NCBI GenBank assembly: GCA_017463155.1
Contig: JAFTPT010000041.1
Coordinates: 1-60,629, forward strand
Direction: 5' to 3'
DNA length: 60,629 bases
Source of the DNA: Blautia sp.
Lineage (GTDB): Bacteria; Bacillota; Clostridia; Lachnospirales; Lachnospiraceae
Translations under genes and position numbers: made by a program
Notes under the pieces: generated by a model
Told to the model about the DNA's origin: nothing
What the model saw: only the letters and a program-made list of their open reading frames with translations
Database searches by the model: none
In this document: positions 7,806-16,528 of the stretch, one piece after another
Layout of the letters: the number at the start of each line of letters is the position of its first letter
How positions within the stretch are numbered: the stretch's first letter is position 1

Positions 7806-9030
7806 TGCGTTCTGCCTCCTTTACGCCAGCAAGCTGCCTTAACTCTTCAATTCTCTGATCTGTCCCATCAATTTCTGATTCTGCCCGTTCAATCTCTTCA
7901 CCTGTGCAGTCAGTTGTTCGTTTAAGCTCATGGATTCGTCCAGCTGTTCTTTCAATCTCCGATTCTTCGACAGAAGTTCCTCGATCTCGTCCTGCTGTTT
8001 CTCCAGGATATCCTGCATCTGCTCCTGCACGTTCAGCATCTCGAGGATTTCCTCTAAATTCTTTAATTCGCCCATATAATGCCCTCGCTTTCTCAATTAT
8101 CAGTTTTGTCAGTTCAGCCGCAATTTCCTTCAACTGTTTTCGGACAGAATTCCGTTCTCGGATTTCCCGGTTCATCTCGCAACGGTCTGCGCTCTTTCCC
8201 TCTTTTTCCATTTGTCTCGCCGTCACACCCTCGTGAATGGTCGGCTCCTGATCAATCCCCCGGCGTTCATAGCTGCGATGGTCGATCTGGTGATCCTGAT
8301 CAAGGTATCTGTTGCAGTGTTCTGACCAGGATGCTCTCCATGTTTCAGCCAGCGAATGCTGGTTCCAATCGTTTGCCGGAATCGAAATCTTCTCCCACAG
8401 ATATTCCGTCCCCTTGCCTTTCCGTTCACGCGTTTTTTGCCTGCCGTTTTTGTCAAGCGCCGGGATGCGGTACCGGGAAGTGCGTTCTTTATCTTTCGGA
8501 TCATAACCGGGGAGGGAAGGATCATAGATGGGACGGCCATTCCCGTCGCGGGCATTTGCGAAAACTGTTTTCTGTTTCTGCAGCCACTGCTCATGCTCGT
8601 CAATCCCGCGCATTGTCAGAATGATATGTGCGTGAGGATTACCATCACCTTTATCATGCAGCGCCCAGTCCGCGATCATTCCTTTGCTTACAAAATTGTG
8701 CTGAATATACGCTCGTACACAGGTAATCTGATCACTACATTTCATTTCTACGGGGAGCGCCACTTCGATTTCCCGGGCAAACTGTGCATCGGATCTCTTC
8801 TCGATTTTCTGCACTTCATTCCACAGCGTTTCGCGATCCGCATAACGATCCGGTGCATTCTCCGGCAGGAGGATCTCATTCATCACAACTCCGCCTTTCC
8901 GTGTGAAGTCGTGAGTAATACCGGTTTCATCATTGTATAATCTTTCTCCGGAGCGATAGGCTGCTGACGCAACTGCAGAACGCCCGCCGGATCGGCTGAT
9001 GATCTTGATGGAACAATGATAAATTGACAT
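7486..9030 (-). CDS. mobA: MobA/MobL-family (MobQ) relaxase
   Basis: A 514-residue relaxase that nicks oriT and pilots the strand in conjugal mobilization. The N-terminus has YHCSIKIISRSGGRSAVASA then AYRSGE with the candidate catalytic Tyr25; the HUH metal motif is in NPHAHIILTMR near residue 135. The domain ends at about residue 320. The remaining 200 residues are extremely rich in Arg, Glu and Ala and are encoded across the two downstream coiled-coil genes in another frame. The start follows AAAGGAGTGATGCAAA. The oriT lies immediately upstream. Whether the full C-terminal extension is made is not certain, but the frame is open without a stop. Confidence 0.9.
   Translation of the reverse strand: MSIYHCSIKIISRSGGRSAVASAAYRSGERLYNDETGITHDFTRKGGVVMNEILLPENAPDRYADRETLWNEVQKIEKRSDAQFAREIEVALPVEMKCSDQITCVRAYIQHNFVSKGMIADWALHDKGDGNPHAHIILTMRGIDEHEQWLQKQKTVFANARDGNGRPIYDPSLPGYDPKDKERTSRYRIPALDKNGRQKTRERKGKGTEYLWEKISIPANDWNQHSLAETWRASWSEHCNRYLDQDHQIDHRSYERRGIDQEPTIHEGVTARQMEKEGKSADRCEMNREIRERNSVRKQLKEIAAELTKLIIEKARALYGRIKEFRGNPRDAERAGADAGYPGETAGRDRGTSVEESEIERTAGRIHELKRTTDCTGEEIERAESEIDGTDQRIEELRQLAGVKEAERNERLKRLKGRRASHNAGRDAGREREPAGTDLRSTADDIAAFIRELRAEERAAEEKRDDRISERADRKAERERSRMEAERAAREAEQRAAAQSAESQGRSRSRGVSR
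7839..8075 (-). CDS. small coiled-coil protein nested in the relaxase gene
   Basis: A 78-residue protein that is almost entirely coiled coil (LEKQQDEIEELLSKNRRLKE). The ATG at 8075 follows GAGGGCATTAT. The whole gene lies inside the relaxase gene in another frame and ends 33 bases before the coiled-coil membrane gene, with which it shares frame and heptad style. The two may once have been one protein. Function unknown; the regular heptads and its own ribosome binding site make it credible as a real product. Confidence 0.6.
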   Translation of the reverse strand: MGELKNLEEILEMLNVQEQMQDILEKQQDEIEELLSKNRRLKEQLDESMSLNEQLTAQVKRLNGQNQKLMGQIRELKS

Positions 9031-9304
9031 TTTGCATCACTCCTTTCGTCATACTCACATCGCAAAATGCTGCCGACCGCCGAAGGATTTCATGCAGGCT
9101 AAAGCTGCCGCTGTCCACGCAGGACCGCCGTCTGCGAGGGATCGCCTCCCCGGCGCAAGGGGCCTGCATGGAATGCCCGTCGACGGAACGCGCCCGGCAG
9201 CCCTGGCTGACCGGTTGGGGCTTGCCCCAAACTTATGCAATGTGGGCTCCGCCCACATATAAGTGCGCCCTTAAGGTATTAAGGGAATCCACAAAACCTC
9301 CGCG
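9031..9304. other. relaxase upstream region containing oriT
   Basis: This 274-base gap between the relaxase and the DUF3847-like gene has no credible gene. The part at 9100-9210 is GC-rich with short palindromes; the part at 9213-9290 is the predicted oriT. Confidence 0.6.
9213..9290 (+). other. oriT of MobQ type with nick site
   Basis: The plus strand has TAAGTGCGCCCTTA at 9259-9272, matching the nick-region core of RSF1010/MobQ-type origins (AAnTGCGCCCT). It is preceded by a perfect hairpin, ATGTGGGC (9240-9247) and GCCCACAT (9251-9258) with loop TCC, and by another, TTGGGGC/GCCCCAA (9215-9230). CTTAA/TTAAG (9270-9283) follows. If the cut falls before CCCT, the transferred strand leads with the DUF3847-like and polymerase genes and the relaxase enters last, the usual orientation. 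Confidence 0.85.
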
Positions 9305-9595
9305 TCAGTCTTCTTTTCTTTCAGTCGGAGCGACTTCCGTATTCATCGCCCTTGTAAAATACTTCCCGTTTGCTTCCTGCTTATTCAGGAAATTCAGCAG
9401 CCGGATCTTGTCATCATCTGTTACCGGCCTCTCCAAAACAGATTCAATGATTCCACCCATTTCAATCAGTCTTTTTGTCCGCTTCTTCCGTTCATCTGCA
9501 GACTGCCGTTTCTTTAAAGCTTTTTCCTGTGCCTTTAACTGTTCCTGCCGTTTCTGCAAATCGGCAATCCGTTCATCATAATTTCTTGCTGCCAT
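9305..9595 (-). CDS. DUF3847-like relaxosome-associated protein
   Basis: A 96-residue protein starting at the ATG at 9595 behind AAAGGATAAGAAAT; the open frame extends upstream to 9739 but that part overlaps the polymerase stop and has no ribosome binding site. The N-terminal half is a basic coiled coil (LQKRQEQLKAQEKALKKRQ). The C-terminal half has IESVLERPVTDDDKIRLLNF, the signature of the DUF3847 family that accompanies MobA/MobL relaxases in Firmicutes. Probable accessory DNA-binding protein of the relaxosome, by position next to oriT. Confidence 0.8.
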   Translation of the reverse strand: MAARNYDERIADLQKRQEQLKAQEKALKKRQSADERKKRTKRLIEMGGIIESVLERPVTDDDKIRLLNFLNKQEANGKYFTRAMNTEVAPTERKED

Positions 9596-9735
9596 ATTTC
9601 TTATCCTTTCTTTCATGCATGTGCGCTGATATTGGTGCTCATTCGTGTTGCGCAAAACCGCAGTGCGGGACAAAACCGCTTCATTCTGCTGTCCATAGTT
9701 TCTTTCATTCTGTGTGTCATCTGTTTTCTCTGCCC

Positions 9736-12700
9736 TCATGAGGAGGTTCCATTCACAAAGCAGAACTCTTCAAGCAGGTCCGTGATAACTTCCTGCGGAA
9801 GCATTTGGGACGCTCTCTCCGGTTTACGTGAATTCTTCCAGGCATTTTCGTTGAAGGTCTTGCCGGAATGGTTGTGCTTATTGATCACAACGAGTTTTTC
9901 AGAGACGGATCCGCAGGCCGTGATTTCCGGAATATCCCACAGGCCCATGCGATACCCCTGCACAACGGAGAACAGCTTTGTCCATTCCAGGTCGGAAAGA
10001 TTGCGCTTATAACCGGTTTTATGATCCTCAAGCCGAAGCCAGAATTTCTGCCAGTCAGGGACAGTCCTGAGGCAGTTGAAATTTTCATTGATACGGCGGT
10101 ATGCTTCATATTCTTCGATGGTATCGAACGGCTCGGTATCGAAGTTCATATACTCATACACCACCCTGCCGATCTCGCCGCTTACCGCCTGAAAGCTTTC
10201 CCGGACCGGCTTCCGCTTAAAGTCAAAATCCAGCCGGATACTTCGCTTCTGCTCGAAGGTGTAGAAGTCACAGCCGGTGGTCACCATCTCTTTCTGATTG
10301 ACAAATTCGAGAGTCGTATAAGTTACCCTGCCGGTTCGCGTAAGAATTATTTCCGCCATCTTAGCTGCATCCTCTTTCGTGTCTTTTTTCTCACCTGTGA
10401 CAAAACCACCGTGGGCAAGAACGCCCTTCTTCCCGCCAAAACCAACATTGCAGCGTGTCGTAGGGTTGATCAGTGTATACTGGTCATGCTTTTCCGCCCA
10501 GATGGTCGGATCACCGCCGGTCAGCCAGAGCCTGGCGTCTTCAAAATATTTCCGGAATCCGCAGCAGTCACAGGCATTTACATCATCCAGGGAGGCTTCC
10601 GTTATGAAACCGTCTGTTGTCACAGAGAAGGTTCTAAGCCCCCAGTCTGACAGCTGGTTCATCGTTCCGATCAGCATACATCGCACGATATCCGTGATCA
10701 GCGCCGCCCTTTCCGGAGAAGTGATGGAGGAACAGCCGATATCGTCCATCTCCTCCCGCCAGCCATCCCAAGTGTGCTTCTCAATGACATTCTGTGCGAT
10801 CTTTCCATAAGCGCCATTCACGAAGAGCTTTAAGAGTTTTTCTTCGATGCTGCCCTTGCCGTAGGTTTTTCTGGCGATTGTCCTGTCGGAAACCATCTGG
10901 CGGCAGGCTGCGCGCAGACTCATGGAAGGCCCCGTGCCTTTGAAGAGGATCCTTGCCACATAGCCGTAGCGGACATGGATCTTTGCGCCGAGTTTAAGTG
11001 CCAAAAACATGGACGGACCGGATGCATAAACCGCTTCTGCTTTTCTTGGAAAGATAATGCTTCCCCTGTTATGAATGGCGATGCACGGATACTTCACACT
11101 CTTCGGAAACTCAAAATCGATCAGGCAGAACATCGGATCCATCGGTGTGTGGAAGGCCTGAAGGCTCAGGTCCTCGTTCTTAAAGTCCCGTTCTATAGGA
11201 TGATCCCAGTCAATATCAAAGATCAGGCACATGGCCGTCGGGTAAGCGTTCTCCAAGTCAAAATCGAAGGTGTGGATGCCTTCATAAACGCCCGGGAAAC
11301 AGCAGGTGTTGTATCCGCCGCAGTAGGAATTGGCAGCAAACATATGGAGTTGCCCGGCTTCATAACTGATTGGTTCTTCTGCCCTGGTCGGCCGTAATCC
11401 GACCGGTGTGCTGATCATTCCTTTCTTCACTTCTGTATACCCCCTGTATTTTCTGTTGAATTCTTCATGATCGGTTCTGCCGTGTTTGTCCTTTAGAACC
11501 TCCAGGTATTCGATGATACTTTGTTTCATAGCGAATGCGCTTCCGGATGTTGCTGTCAGGCACCATTCTTTGTTGATGCCCCACAGGCGGGATCCATACA
11601 TGATGGTCACCAGCGCATCCTGCGCGGCATAGGCCAGGAAGTCGGACCTGCTATCCTCCAGGTATGACTGCATATTGCCAATCACGCCCTCCGGAAGCAC
11701 GATCTTCGGGACGTCCACACAGTTTCCGAGGACGGCAAGGCTCTTCCCCTCTATCGGCGCGAAGCACATGGTGTCCCGGAACAGGATGTTGACCGGATAA
11801 AATTTCCAATATTCCTTTGCGGTCGGCACATTTGTAAAATACGGATAGATAGATGTCATTCCGCCCTGTACGGATTTGAGATACGGCATGATATGGCCGT
11901 CTTTTTTTCTGAATCCGAACACATCATCCTTAAATGCGGAGAGATCCACGATCCCCGCATGGCAGACCAGCGTAATGTCCATCGCGCACTTCCGGTAATC
12001 ACCAAAGTCGTTGCTCCTGCGGATGTTATCCTTATCGATCACAAGAAGCGGATTATCTGTCACGGAAAACTGCTCAGCCTCTTCAATGGATTTGAACCGT
12101 TTGACCGTCCTGTACCGGTCATCGGAGCCCTCAAAGTACGGCGACTCCATGGCCAGGTTATACCTTCTGGTAAGCGCGTAAGCATAGTTGATATACTCAA
12201 ATCCGAACTGAAGCCGCAGCAAATCCAGGATCGCGCCAAGACAGGTCCTCAGATACAGCCGGTTACCTTCCGTGAAGTTTCTCGTGATGAACACCACTTC
12301 CAGGATCTTCGTTTCCGTCATATAAAGTGCAAACTGATACGACAGAATGATCCGGTGCCCGGGGTTGATCTCCTGATATTCACAGTCATAGGCGATGTTC
12401 AGACTGGCCGCTTCCTTGCGGGCAGCCTGGACGCTTGCCAGACTGCCAAAAACGGCGAGCTTATTTTCGACTGCGGAAGGAAGCTGCCGTCCGGGGTCGG
12501 GGTCACAGGCGGTAGTTGGGTGACCCATACTTATATCCTGACCCCCGCGTAAATACTGGGGTTCTGCCGCATTTTTTACCGGACCTTTCTGAAAGTCCGG
12601 TAAAATCCGGTCAACAGAAACGACCCGATACAGCATCCGGAAGCTGTTGTTATAGTCCTGCTTCTTTGTCATGCCGGTGTTCCCCGTTTTCCACGGCGTA

Positions 12701-12831
12701 GCAGCAAACACTTCCTGCTCAGCAGGACGCGGAAGCACAGTATTCAGTTGTAAAGCTGCCGTTCCATCCACAATGACGGACGGTCGCAGAATATTCCGCA
12801 TTTCTGAAAAGAGATTGTTCGCTGCAAACAT
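9736..12831 (-). CDS. family-B DNA polymerase of a mobile element
   Basis: A 1031-residue polymerase. The 3'-5' exonuclease domain has motif I YDCEY (D149, E151), a DTMCFAP...SLAVLGN segment and motif III YAAQDA (Y401, D405). Polymerase motif A is DFDLENAYPTAM (about 523-534), motif B is KLFVNGAYGK (668-677) and motif C is SVTTDGF (736-742), with TTDG in place of the usual DTD(S/G). The order and spacing between motifs B and C resemble protein-primed polymerases such as that of phage phi29, and a piPolB-like (pipolin) enzyme is possible. It would replicate the element. No terminal protein gene was recognised. A strong terminator-like hairpin abuts the start codon. Confidence 0.85.
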   Translation of the reverse strand: MFAANNLFSEMRNILRPSVIVDGTAALQLNTVLPRPAEQEVFAATPWKTGNTGMTKKQDYNNSFRMLYRVVSVDRILPDFQKGPVKNAAEPQYLRGGQDISMGHPTTACDPDPGRQLPSAVENKLAVFGSLASVQAARKEAASLNIAYDCEYQEINPGHRIILSYQFALYMTETKILEVVFITRNFTEGNRLYLRTCLGAILDLLRLQFGFEYINYAYALTRRYNLAMESPYFEGSDDRYRTVKRFKSIEEAEQFSVTDNPLLVIDKDNIRRSNDFGDYRKCAMDITLVCHAGIVDLSAFKDDVFGFRKKDGHIMPYLKSVQGGMTSIYPYFTNVPTAKEYWKFYPVNILFRDTMCFAPIEGKSLAVLGNCVDVPKIVLPEGVIGNMQSYLEDSRSDFLAYAAQDALVTIMYGSRLWGINKEWCLTATSGSAFAMKQSIIEYLEVLKDKHGRTDHEEFNRKYRGYTEVKKGMISTPVGLRPTRAEEPISYEAGQLHMFAANSYCGGYNTCCFPGVYEGIHTFDFDLENAYPTAMCLIFDIDWDHPIERDFKNEDLSLQAFHTPMDPMFCLIDFEFPKSVKYPCIAIHNRGSIIFPRKAEAVYASGPSMFLALKLGAKIHVRYGYVARILFKGTGPSMSLRAACRQMVSDRTIARKTYGKGSIEEKLLKLFVNGAYGKIAQNVIEKHTWDGWREEMDDIGCSSITSPERAALITDIVRCMLIGTMNQLSDWGLRTFSVTTDGFITEASLDDVNACDCCGFRKYFEDARLWLTGGDPTIWAEKHDQYTLINPTTRCNVGFGGKKGVLAHGGFVTGEKKDTKEDAAKMAEIILTRTGRVTYTTLEFVNQKEMVTTGCDFYTFEQKRSIRLDFDFKRKPVRESFQAVSGEIGRVVYEYMNFDTEPFDTIEEYEAYRRINENFNCLRTVPDWQKFWLRLEDHKTGYKRNLSDLEWTKLFSVVQGYRMGLWDIPEITACGSVSEKLVVINKHNHSGKTFNENAWKNSRKPERASQMLPQEVITDLLEEFCFVNGTSS

Positions 12832-12876
12832 AAGAAAAAGGACACCCTCCGTTTACTCGAAACAGAGTGTGTCCTT
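12831..12876 (-). terminator. intrinsic terminator overlapping the polymerase ribosome binding site
   Basis: On the minus strand a 17-base stem (arms 12876-12860 and 12854-12838, loop CGAGT) has one mismatch and one G-U pair and is followed by TTTTTCTT that runs directly into the polymerase ATG. The only Shine-Dalgarno-like sequence, GGAGGGTG, is in the 3' arm. It either ends an upstream transcript or works as an attenuator of the polymerase gene. Confidence 0.7.
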
Positions 12877-12895
12877 CACATTTGTCCACACAAGT

Positions 12896-12935
12896 CCACC
12901 AGGGGTTACCCCTTTTTGGTGTCAAACTGGTGTCA
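12896..12935. other. probable right end of the mobile element
   Basis: Between the polymerase leader and the lysS stop codon are a hairpin AGGGG/CCCCT (12901-12913) and two direct repeats TGGTGTCA (12917-12924 and 12928-12935) one helical turn apart. Such arm-type repeats often lie at tyrosine-recombinase attachment sites. The matching left end is not in the window, so the exact junction is undefined. Confidence 0.35.
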
Positions 12936-12976
12936 TATTCAATTGAAAATGCCTGAAAGCTTTGATTTTACTGATG

Positions 12977-14467
12977 TTATTCCTTGATACTCTTCATCGT
13001 CGGGAAAAGCAGCACGTCGCGGATAGCGGCGGAATCCGTCAGCAGCATACACATACGGTCGATGCCGTAGCCGATGCCGCCTGTCGGGGGCATACCGATA
13101 TCAAGTGCGTTCAGGAAGTCTTCGTCGGTCGTGTTGGCTTCCTCATCGCCCTGGGCCAGCTGCTCCTCCTGCGCTTTGAAACGTTCGCGCTGATCCAGCG
13201 GATCGTTCAGCTCGGAGTAGGCGTTGGCCATCTCCCAGCCGTTCATGAAGAACTCAAAACGCTCCACATATTCGGGATCGTCCGGCTTCTTTTTGGTGAG
13301 CGGGCTGATCTCGATCGGATGGTCCATGACGAAGGTCGGCTGGATCAGATGCTCCTCCACAAATTCCTCGAAGAACAAGTTCAGGATATCTCCCTTCTTG
13401 TGGCGTTCCTCGTACTCCACGTGGTGTTCCTTCGCCACGGCACGGGCCTCCTCCAGGGTATGGATCTCGTGAAAATCCACGCCGGAGTACTTTTTGACCG
13501 CGTCCACCATGGTGATGCGCTCAAAGGGCTTGCCCAGATCCATCTCCACACCGTTGTAGGTGATGGTGGTCGTCCCGAGGACCTCCTGCGCCACATAGCG
13601 GTACATGTTCTCGGTCAGGTCCATCATGCCGTGGTAATCGGTGTAGGCCTGGTAGAGTTCCATCAGGGTAAACTCCGGATTATGGCGGGTATCAAGGCCC
13701 TCATTCCGGAAAACACGGCCGATCTCGTAGACACGCTCAAGGCCGCCGACGATCAGGCGCTTCAGATAAAGCTCCAGCGAAATACGGAGCTTGAAGTCCT
13801 CGTCAAGTGCGTTGAAATGCGTCTCAAAAGGCCTTGCCGCAGCGCCGCCGGCGTTGGCGACCAGCATCGGCGTCTCGACCTCCATAAAGCCCTGGGTGTC
13901 CAGATAACGACGGATCGCGCTGATGATCCTGGAACGCTTGATAAAGGTATCCTTGGCTTCCGGATTCATGATCAGGTCCACATACCGCTGGCGGTAGCGG
14001 GCGTCACGGTCCGTAAGGCCGTGGTACTTTTCGGGAAGGATCTGGAGGCTCTTGGAAAGCAGCGTCAGCTCTGCGGCATGGATGGAGATCTCGCCGGTCT
14101 TCGTCTTAAAGACCTCGCCTCTGATCCCGATGATATCGCCTACATCCAGCTTTTTGAATTCCTTGTAGGCTTCCTCGCCCAGACTGTCCCGGGCTACGTA
14201 GGACTGGATCGTTCCCTGCAGATCCTGCACATGGCAGAACGAAGCCTTACCCATGATCCGTTTGGACATCATACGGCCTGCCATGCTGACCGTCTTTCCC
14301 TCAAGGCTGTCAAACTGATCCTTGACCTCCTGGCTGTGGTGCGTTACGTCATACTTTACGATCTGAAAGGGATCCTTGCCGTTCGCCTGCAGCTCCGCCA
14401 GCTTTTCCCTGCGGACCTTTAAAAGCTGGTTCAGATCCTGTTCTCCCTGCATCCTCTGTTCTGCCAC
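12977..14467 (-). CDS. lysS: lysyl-tRNA synthetase, class II
   Basis: A 496-residue enzyme that charges tRNA-Lys. The OB-fold anticodon domain spans residues 58-135. Class II motif 1 is near 180-201 (FMEVETPML), motif 2 near 246-270 ([20 protein letters not shown]) and motif 3 at the C-terminus ([14 protein letters not shown]). Length is typical. The start codon is GTG, chosen because GAGGAGGAAAGAACA precedes it. It is the last gene of the dusB-greA-lysS series, a common clostridial order, and its 3' end borders the mobile element. Confidence 0.97.
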   Translation of the reverse strand: MAEQRMQGEQDLNQLLKVRREKLAELQANGKDPFQIVKYDVTHHSQEVKDQFDSLEGKTVSMAGRMMSKRIMGKASFCHVQDLQGTIQSYVARDSLGEEAYKEFKKLDVGDIIGIRGEVFKTKTGEISIHAAELTLLSKSLQILPEKYHGLTDRDARYRQRYVDLIMNPEAKDTFIKRSRIISAIRRYLDTQGFMEVETPMLVANAGGAAARPFETHFNALDEDFKLRISLELYLKRLIVGGLERVYEIGRVFRNEGLDTRHNPEFTLMELYQAYTDYHGMMDLTENMYRYVAQEVLGTTTITYNGVEMDLGKPFERITMVDAVKKYSGVDFHEIHTLEEARAVAKEHHVEYEERHKKGDILNLFFEEFVEEHLIQPTFVMDHPIEISPLTKKKPDDPEYVERFEFFMNGWEMANAYSELNDPLDQRERFKAQEEQLAQGDEEANTTDEDFLNALDIGMPPTGGIGYGIDRMCMLLTDSAAIRDVLLFPTMKSIKE

Positions 14468-14505
14468 TGTTCTTTCCTCCTCTTAGTATCTTATAGTAGA
14501 GAAAC

Positions 14506-14534
14506 CGCGGAAAAACCTTCCGGGTCCTTCCGCG
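14506..14534 (-). terminator. stem-loop between greA and lysS
   Basis: CGCGGAA (14506-14512) pairs with TTCCGCG (14528-14534); on the minus strand it is followed by GGTTTCT. A weak terminator or processing stem between greA and lysS. Confidence 0.35.
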
Positions 14535-14541
14535 ACATTAC

Positions 14542-15024
14542 TTACACGTTTCTCTGGATCTCCAGCACCTTGTACCGGATCAGTCCGGCCGGTGTTTCCA
14601 CCTCGACATCGTCACCGAGCATCTTGCCCAGCAGCGCCTTGCCGACCGGAGATTCATTCGAGATCTTGCCGTCCAGGCTGTTGGCTTCCGTGGAACCGAC
14701 GATCTTCATCTCAACTTCTTCATTATATTCGTAATCAAGCAGCTTGACCTTGCAGCCCACGTTGATCTTGTCGAGGTCTACCTCCTCCTCGACCACCACT
14801 TCCACGTTCTTGAGGATCTTTTCGATCTCCTCGATACGGGCTTCGATATCGCGCTGCTCGTCCTTGGCGGCATCGTACTCCGCATTCTCGGAAAGATCAC
14901 CCTGCTCGCGGGCTTCCTTGATCTTGTCTGCGACTTCTTTTCTTCTGATCACTTTGAGTTCGTGCAGCTCCTCCTCAAGCTTCTGAAGGCCTGCATATGT
15001 CAGAACGTTCTTTTTCTCCTCCAT
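14542..15024 (-). CDS. greA: transcription elongation factor GreA
   Basis: A 160-residue protein that rescues backtracked RNA polymerase by stimulating cleavage of the transcript. The N-terminal coiled-coil hairpin (residues 8-75) contains EAREQGDLSENAEYDAAKDE with the acidic tip, and the C-terminal FKBP-like domain contains ISNESPVGKALLGK. Full length. It lies between dusB and lysS, in the usual clostridial order. Confidence 0.97.
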   Translation of the reverse strand: MEEKKNVLTYAGLQKLEEELHELKVIRRKEVADKIKEAREQGDLSENAEYDAAKDEQRDIEARIEEIEKILKNVEVVVEEEVDLDKINVGCKVKLLDYEYNEEVEMKIVGSTEANSLDGKISNESPVGKALLGKMLGDDVEVETPAGLIRYKVLEIQRNV

Positions 15025-15171
15025 GTCTGTTACACCCTTTCTGGCCCCGGAACCATGGTTCTGTACCGGGATTGCAATACCTGAAACGACAGGGCATATG
15101 CCCTGTTCATAATTCCTGTATTATACCGAATCAGCCTCTGGATGTCAAGCCATATCGATGTCCGGCGGCTG

Positions 15172-16137
15172 TCACGAAAGCCTCTCCAGCAGTTTCTCCA
15201 GCTCTTCATAGGTACCGAGCGTGTTGGATTCCCTCCGGAGGGCGGAGCTGTGAGGAAGCCCGGCGGTATACCAGGCCACATGCTTGCGCATTTCCCGCAT
15301 GGCGGGAAGCTCTCCCTTCAGATCGATCTGGAGTCTTGCGTGGCGGAGGATCATTTTTTTCAGCTCCTGCCTGCCGGGACGGGGAAGCTCCTCCCCCGTT
15401 TCAAAATAATGGAGCATCTCCCGGAAGATCCAGGGATTTCCCTGCACGGCCCGGCCGATCATGACCGCGTCACAGCCGGTCTCCGCAAACATCCTCTCGG
15501 CCGCCTTCGGCGAATCCACGTCCCCGTTGCCGATGACCGGGATCCCGACGGCTTCCTTCACCCGGCGGATCGCCTCCCAGTCCGCACGGCCGGAGTAATA
15601 CTGCTGCCGCGTCCGTCCATGGACGGCGATGGCCGCCGCGCCCGCGTCCTCCACTCGCTTTGCGATATCCACGATATCCACGGGTGCGTTCTCAAAACCG
15701 ATCCGCATCTTGACCGTGACCGGCTTGCCGGCGGAGACCGCCACATGCCTTACGATCGCCGAGATCCGTTCCGGGTCCTTTAAGAGCGCGGAGCCTTCGC
15801 TGTTGTTCACCACCTTGGGAACAGGGCAGCCCATGTTGATGTCCAGGATGTCAAAGGGCCTCTCCCGGATCATGGCGGCCACCTCGCCCATCAGCTCCGG
15901 CTCACTGCCGAACAGCTGCATGGACACCGGATGCTCCGAAGGATCCACCTGCATCAGCTCCTCCGTATTTTTGTTTTTGTAGGAGATGGCCTTTGCGCTC
16001 ACCATCTCCATACAGATAAGACCTGCCCCCTGCTCTTTACAGAGCGTCCGGAAGGGCAGGTCTGTCACGCCGGCCATCGGGGCCAGCACAAACCGGTTGG
16101 GTACGGTTACGTTTCCGATCTTCCAGTTCTGTTCCAT
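15172..16137 (-). CDS. dusB: tRNA-dihydrouridine synthase DusB
   Basis: A 321-residue flavoenzyme that reduces uridine to dihydrouridine in the tRNA D-loop. The TIM barrel shows LAPMAGVTDLPFR, DINMGCPVPKVVNN with the catalytic Cys, VTVKMRIGF, AVHGRTRQQYYSG and the FMN-binding PVIGNGDVDSP and MIGRAVQGNPWIF. Complete by length. It is followed by greA after about 150 bases and preceded by the small conserved gene. Confidence 0.95.
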   Translation of the reverse strand: MEQNWKIGNVTVPNRFVLAPMAGVTDLPFRTLCKEQGAGLICMEMVSAKAISYKNKNTEELMQVDPSEHPVSMQLFGSEPELMGEVAAMIRERPFDILDINMGCPVPKVVNNSEGSALLKDPERISAIVRHVAVSAGKPVTVKMRIGFENAPVDIVDIAKRVEDAGAAAIAVHGRTRQQYYSGRADWEAIRRVKEAVGIPVIGNGDVDSPKAAERMFAETGCDAVMIGRAVQGNPWIFREMLHYFETGEELPRPGRQELKKMILRHARLQIDLKGELPAMREMRKHVAWYTAGLPHSSALRRESNTLGTYEELEKLLERLS

Positions 16138-16143
16138 GACGAA

Positions 16144-16470
16144 TTATTCTCCACCAAGGAAAAAGACACGATAGTACATTTCCAGTGCTTCCAGCAGCTC
16201 CTTTTTGTCCTCCCGAAGCTGCTTGATCCGAAGTCCGCTGCCTATATCGTCATAGCGGGCGTCGGCTTCGAGCGCTTCGGTGCGGAACTGAAGATTGCCT
16301 TCCTCGTCAAATTCCAGGGTCAGGATGCCGCCCACGTCCTCCGTAAAAAGGACGCACATGATCTGCAGCTCCTGCCTGACGCTCTCCGGAAGAGAGCTGA
16401 AATCCGGATTAAAATAATATTTCTGCTCATAGGCGCTGGCGCCGCAGAGCACGATATTCTCCTGATACAT
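16144..16470 (-). CDS. small conserved Lachnospiraceae protein (DUF6145-like)
   Basis: A 108-residue soluble protein starting at MYQENIVLCGASAYEQKYYF. The frame is open farther upstream, but that part overlaps argF and is an Arg/Ser-rich shadow. It resembles the DUF6145 family, conserved in Lachnospiraceae next to dusB and of unknown function. It ends six bases before the dusB start, so the two are co-translated. The ribosome binding site is weak (GGAAACGGAATAAGC). Confidence 0.8.
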   Translation of the reverse strand: MYQENIVLCGASAYEQKYYFNPDFSSLPESVRQELQIMCVLFTEDVGGILTLEFDEEGNLQFRTEALEADARYDDIGSGLRIKQLREDKKELLEALEMYYRVFFLGGE

Positions 16471-16528
16471 ACGCTTATTCCGTTTCCGCAGAATGGACGG
16501 GCTGCCCCGTCCATTCTTACATTGACAT

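Noticed and set aside
9055-9258. Small open frames in the oriT region
   Set aside because: They overlap the hairpins and nick core of oriT and have no ribosome binding site.
12719-12925. 68-codon frame upstream of lysS that could be an integrase end
   Set aside because: It overlaps the polymerase start and terminator hairpin, and no recombinase motif is present.
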